Assembly (NCBI GenBank): GCA_937871155.1
Contig: CALMXV010000152.1
Span: forward strand, 1 to 7,756
Reading direction: 5' to 3'
DNA: 7,756 nucleotides
Source: an uncultured Taibaiella sp.
GTDB lineage: Bacteria; Bacteroidota; Bacteroidia; Chitinophagales; Chitinophagaceae
The notes beneath the pieces were generated by a model, which saw nothing but the letters and a program-made list of their open reading frames with translations, ran no database searches and was not told where the DNA came from. Position 1 is the stretch's first letter, and each line of letters begins with the position of its first letter. Position numbers and translations under genes: made by a program. Positions 5,165 through 7,756 of this stretch are shown one piece after another.

Positions 5165-6324
5165 AGGATAATAAAGCAATTCTCATTACCATCGGCGATG
5201 AACTACTGATGGGGCAAACAATAGATACCAACTCGGCATGGATGGCAGTACAGTTGAATGCGATAGGAATAGATGTAGTAAAACGAATAGCAGTAGGAGA
5301 TAATAAAGAAAGCATTAAATCGGCATTAGATGAAGCGATAGCAAATAGTGCAGTAGTGCTTTTGACAGGAGGTTTAGGACCTACAGCAGATGATATTACT
5401 AAGCCTTTTCTTTGTGAATATTTCGGAGGGAAGCTTATCGTAAATGCTACTGTATTGGAAATGGTGACGTCCATTTTTGAAAAAAGAGGGTTGCCGATGT
5501 TGGAAAGAAATAGCCTGCAAGCAACAGTGCCCGACAACTGTAGAGTACTGCTGAACCATAGAGGCACTGCACCGGGTATGTGGTTTGAAAAAGAAGGGAC
5601 CATCATCATTTCCATGCCGGGTGTACCATTCGAAATGATGGGAATGATGGAGCAAGAAATCATCCCAGAGATAACAGCTACCATCCATCGCCAACCGATT
5701 CTGCATCGCCATATTATGACTATGGGAATAGGAGAAAGTTTTTTAGCGGAGAAAATAGCATCTATTGAAAATGCCTTACCTGCTTATATCAAGCTAGCTT
5801 ACCTACCTACGTTTCGATTAGTACGGCTTAGGCTTACAGGTAAACATCCAGAATCAGTAAAACTGCAACAAGAACTAGAAAGCTATCAACAACAGATAGC
5901 AAAGGAACTTGAAGAATATGTAATCTCCTTGACGGATGAACCTTTTGAAAAATTATTGCAACAACAATTTATAGCTCAACAAGCAAGCCTAGCTATTGCT
6001 GAAAGCTGTTCCGGTGGCTATATGGAACATGTGCTAACACAAGTGCCGGGGGCTTCTCAATACTTTAAAGGAGGCATCGTATGCTATACCAAAGAAGCAA
6101 AAGAGCAATTATTAGGTATCGCTGCAAAAGACATTGAAGTGCATAGTGTGGTAAGTGAAAACATTACAATGCAAATGGCGGAAAAGGTTCGGCAGCTATT
6201 AAGAAGTGATTATGGGTTAGGTATTACAGGATGGTTAAGCGACTCCGACCAACAAAAGAAAGAAGATACCGGTTTGGTATGGATTGCCGTGACGAATGCA
6301 GCAAACCCAAACGAAGAAGTTTAA
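5161..6324 (+). CDS. cinA: CinA-like protein (MoaB-like domain plus NMN deamidase domain), C-terminus cut by a +1 frameshift
   Basis: A 387-residue protein with the two CinA domains. The N-terminal MoaB/MogA-like (COG1058) part shows ITIGDELLMGQTIDTNS (9-25) and LLTGGLGPTADDIT (67-80), and in this class hydrolyses ADP-ribose or related pyrophosphates. GTAPGM (135-140) and SMPGVPFEM (151-159) follow. The C-terminal PncC-type domain, which converts NMN to nicotinate mononucleotide in pyridine-nucleotide salvage, begins near 265 and has the serine motif AESCSGG (280-286), YFKGGIVCYT and SVVSE. Two signs of trouble: the conserved GIAGPDGG-like loop reads GWLSDSD, and the frame ends at TAA 6322-6324, about 30 residues short. 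The expected tail is encoded in the next frame up to 6415, which would restore 417 residues. The first domain should work; the second may be weakened or the frameshift may be a sequence error. Start ATG overlaps the thioesterase stop (ATGA). Confidence 0.9.
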   Translation: MKDNKAILITIGDELLMGQTIDTNSAWMAVQLNAIGIDVVKRIAVGDNKESIKSALDEAIANSAVVLLTGGLGPTADDITKPFLCEYFGGKLIVNATVLEMVTSIFEKRGLPMLERNSLQATVPDNCRVLLNHRGTAPGMWFEKEGTIIISMPGVPFEMMGMMEQEIIPEITATIHRQPILHRHIMTMGIGESFLAEKIASIENALPAYIKLAYLPTFRLVRLRLTGKHPESVKLQQELESYQQQIAKELEEYVISLTDEPFEKLLQQQFIAQQASLAIAESCSGGYMEHVLTQVPGASQYFKGGIVCYTKEAKEQLLGIAAKDIEVHSVVSENITMQMAEKVRQLLRSDYGLGITGWLSDSDQQKKEDTGLVWIAVTNAANPNEEV

Positions 6325-6415
6325 GTTTCATTATAATCGTGTAATCAATAAAGAACATGCTTTACAAATGGCTTGTTTCATGCTTTGGAAATTTATAAAT
6401 GGAAAAGAAAGCTAA
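6323..6415 (+). other. Out-of-frame C-terminal tail of CinA
   Basis: Reading one base later than the cinA frame gives 30 codons from AAG at 6323 to TAA at 6413-6415. They translate to KFHYNRVINKEHAL, then QMACFMLWKFINGKES. This matches the usual end of PncC/CinA domains: a basic strand, then Asn-Arg and a hydrophobic helix with Ala-Leu and Met-Leu-Trp. Skipping one T in GTTTAAG (6319-6325) joins it as EEV-KFHYNR. With the tail, cinA would overlap the shikimate kinase start by 17 bases; without it there is an unusual 74-base gap in an otherwise overlapping operon. Confidence 0.8.
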
Positions 6416-6917
6416 TTGTATTTTTCTTTTAGGGATGCCGGCTTGTGGCAAGACGTACTGGGCTAAAAAACTAGCCGGTGAATTTGCAGTAGCAATGATA
6501 GACTTGGATGCCATCATCGAGACGGAACAACAAATGACGATAACGGCTAACTTCGAAAACAAAGGAGAAACCTATTTTAGAAAGCTAGAACATAAAACTC
6601 TAAAGAAAATCATTCAACAAACGAAAGTAAAAACCATCATTAGTTTAGGCGGCGGCACTCCTTGTTTTTTCGATACTATCTCCTTATTAAATAAAGTAGG
6701 AATAACTATTTACTTACAAGCAAAACCATCCACCTTACTTCAAAATATATCACAAGCACCGCATCAACGACCCTTATTAAACGATTTGGATTCGGCTTTA
6801 TCAAAACTTTCGCAGTTATTAAAAGAACGAAAAGCTATTTATGAACAAGCAGCTTATATTTTTGAAGTGGAAACATTACAAGTTGATTCATTTAAACCAT
6901 TTTTTGAAAAGCCATGA
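6399..6917 (+). CDS. aroK: Shikimate kinase
   Basis: A 172-residue cytoplasmic P-loop kinase for the fifth step of the shikimate pathway, phosphorylating shikimate at O3 with ATP on the way to chorismate and aromatic amino acids. The Walker A motif is GMPACGKT (12-19). Asp35 and Asp37 in MIDLD bind Mg and shikimate. Arg61 sits in GETYFRKLE, and the Gly84-Gly86 triplet in SLGGGTP is the shikimate-binding loop. The lid carries QRPLL with Arg124, and ERKAIYEQAA holds Arg144. The length is standard. The kinase begins within the out-of-frame cinA tail and ends with an ATGA overlap with the DUF423 gene. Nothing else of the aromatic pathway is in the window, so its position here probably reflects operon packing rather than a shared pathway. 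Confidence 0.94.
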   Translation: MEKKANCIFLLGMPACGKTYWAKKLAGEFAVAMIDLDAIIETEQQMTITANFENKGETYFRKLEHKTLKKIIQQTKVKTIISLGGGTPCFFDTISLLNKVGITIYLQAKPSTLLQNISQAPHQRPLLNDLDSALSKLSQLLKERKAIYEQAAYIFEVETLQVDSFKPFFEKP

Positions 6918-7306
6918 ATAAAACAGCCTTAAGTGCCGGTGTATTATTTGCCGGTCTATCCGTTATCTTAGGAGCCTTTGGAGCCCATGCATTGAAACCC
7001 TTGATAGGAGCAGAACAGCTTCAAGTTTTTGAAACTGGGGCACGCTATCAAATGTATCATAGCTTAGCCTTGTTAGCCGTTGGCATTCTCTCAATTAGTT
7101 TAAAGAATAAAATGATAGCATGGTCTGCTAACTTTTTTATCATCGGTATTTTACTGTTTTCCGGTTCTTTATATACAATGACTTTCTTGAAGATAAAAGG
7201 TCAAGTAGGGTTGGGCGGATTAGGACTTATTACTCCAATTGGCGGCTTATTTTTTATCTTAGGTTGGTTGTTCTTTTTGATAGGAGTTCTTAAAAAATCA
7301 AAATAA
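6914..7306 (+). CDS. DUF423 (YgdD-type) inner-membrane protein
   Basis: A 130-residue integral membrane protein of unknown function. Four hydrophobic segments are visible, near 5-26, 46-63, 69-91 and 102-125, with a basic C-terminal tail LKKSK. Family hallmarks are GAFGAHAL (20-27) at the end of the first segment, TGARYQMYHSLALL (41-54), FSGSLY (82-87) and TPIGGLFFILGW (107-118). The start overlaps the shikimate kinase stop as ATGA (6914-6917). The family is widespread and conserved but has no assigned reaction; a link to envelope biology is suggested only by its neighbours here. Confidence 0.93.
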   Translation: MNKTALSAGVLFAGLSVILGAFGAHALKPLIGAEQLQVFETGARYQMYHSLALLAVGILSISLKNKMIAWSANFFIIGILLFSGSLYTMTFLKIKGQVGLGGLGLITPIGGLFFILGWLFFLIGVLKKSK

Positions 7307-7333
7307 TTTTTTCTTCTAGTTCTTGATGTATTG

Positions 7334-7756
7334 ATGCTTTCCAAACGTCCCATATTCTATAGTACAGTTGTTTTTCTTCTACTAGCCCTAGTGGTGTGTT
7401 ATCTTGTTTACAAAGGGTGGGGAAGTGCTTGGTGGATGGCGCTAGTAGCCATATTATACCTCAGTTTGTTGATTATTGGAGCCACAAAGATTCAGTGGAA
7501 TTTCTACATCAAGTCCATACACAAAGGGAATGATAATCGTCAAGTAGCCTTGAGCTTTGATGATGGGCCGGCTACGCATACCGCCACCATTTTAACCATT
7601 CTTAAAGAGCATCAGGTGCCTGCAGCATTTTTCTGTATTGGTGAGCGAGCCTCGAAGCACCCTGAAATAGTGAAGCAGTGGGATGAGGAAGGGCATTTAA
7701 TCGGCAACCATAATTATCATCATGGGTTTAATTTCGATTGGCAATCTACAGCTAAG
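7334..7756 (+). CDS. Membrane-anchored polysaccharide deacetylase (NodB domain), 3' end outside the window
   Basis: An open frame from ATG at 7334 to the window edge, 141 codons so far. Two hydrophobic segments (about 7-26 and 33-50) anchor the protein, and the NodB homology domain follows from about residue 70. Its first motif is SFDDGP (74-79), with the catalytic base and metal-binding aspartates Asp76 and Asp77. PAAFFCIGERA (96-106) is the usual core strand. The second motif, NHNYHH (125-130), supplies the two metal-binding histidines, His126 and His130. The family removes acetyl groups from N- or O-acetylated sugars such as peptidoglycan or exopolysaccharide with a divalent metal. The later motifs (RxxY and the final His) lie beyond the edge. 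It follows the DUF423 gene after 27 bases with no terminator, so it is probably part of the same operon. Confidence 0.92.
   Translation, partial: MLSKRPIFYSTVVFLLLALVVCYLVYKGWGSAWWMALVAILYLSLLIIGATKIQWNFYIKSIHKGNDNRQVALSFDDGPATHTATILTILKEHQVPAAFFCIGERASKHPEIVKQWDEEGHLIGNHNYHHGFNFDWQSTAK

Noticed and set aside
5145..5684. A 179-codon minus-strand ORF opposite cinA
   Set aside because: It is antisense to well-conserved CinA motifs and rich in Ser, Ile and Pro, as expected of a shadow frame.
6319..6325. A proven programmed frameshift in cinA
   Set aside because: No Shine-Dalgarno-like stimulator or known slippery sequence is present; a simple indel or error is more likely, so it is kept only as a possibility.
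1..7756. CRISPR arrays, tRNA or rRNA genes, insertion sequences, phage genes
   Set aside because: No spaced direct repeats, cloverleaf, rRNA sequence, transposase or terminal inverted repeats were seen; nearly all of the window is occupied by ordinary chromosomal genes.

Overview
The window looks like chromosomal DNA of a low-GC Gram-negative bacterium, most probably Bacteroidota and perhaps Chitinophagaceae or a relative. Four things point there: a CMP-KDO synthetase (LPS), AT-rich leaders without Shine-Dalgarno motifs, exact matches to the Bacteroidota -7 box TAnnTTTG upstream of two transcription units, and proteins with that group's character. The taxon is an inference; no marker gene is present.

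Layout. 1-407 (minus): N-terminal part of a secreted protein of unknown function, running off the left edge. A run of ten G (coding strand) inside its signal peptide puts the start codon out of frame with the rest. 408-617: promoter of that gene and one or two terminators of the next. 618-1760 (minus): a short-chain acyl-CoA dehydrogenase. 1761-2045: divergent spacer with a 47-codon ORF of doubtful status and a promoter for the next gene. 2046-3056 (plus): an FSA-like transaldolase domain fused to two CBS domains that resemble those of the arabinose-5-phosphate isomerase KdsD, closed by a clear terminator. 3119-3285: leader with a -7 box. 3286-7756 (plus): a compact operon of a KdsC-like HAD phosphatase, kdsB, a 4HBT thioesterase, cinA, shikimate kinase, a DUF423 membrane protein and a membrane-anchored polysaccharide deacetylase cut by the right edge. 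Three junctions are ATGA overlaps.

How the genes fit together. KdsC-like phosphatase plus KdsB give the last two steps before KDO transfer into LPS (KDO-8-P to KDO to CMP-KDO). The gene just upstream carries KdsD-like regulatory CBS domains but has a transaldolase barrel where KdsD has its SIS isomerase domain. Its active site keeps the Schiff-base lysine but changes several other conserved residues. This is the best candidate for something undescribed: an alternative or regulated supply of a sugar phosphate to the KDO (or a related ulosonate) pathway. Function is inferred from domain architecture and context only.

Two frame disruptions deserve checking against reads: the G10 tract in the secreted-protein gene (possible phase variation) and a +1 frameshift near the end of cinA, where the missing 30-residue tail is plainly readable in the next frame. 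Both could be real or assembly errors.
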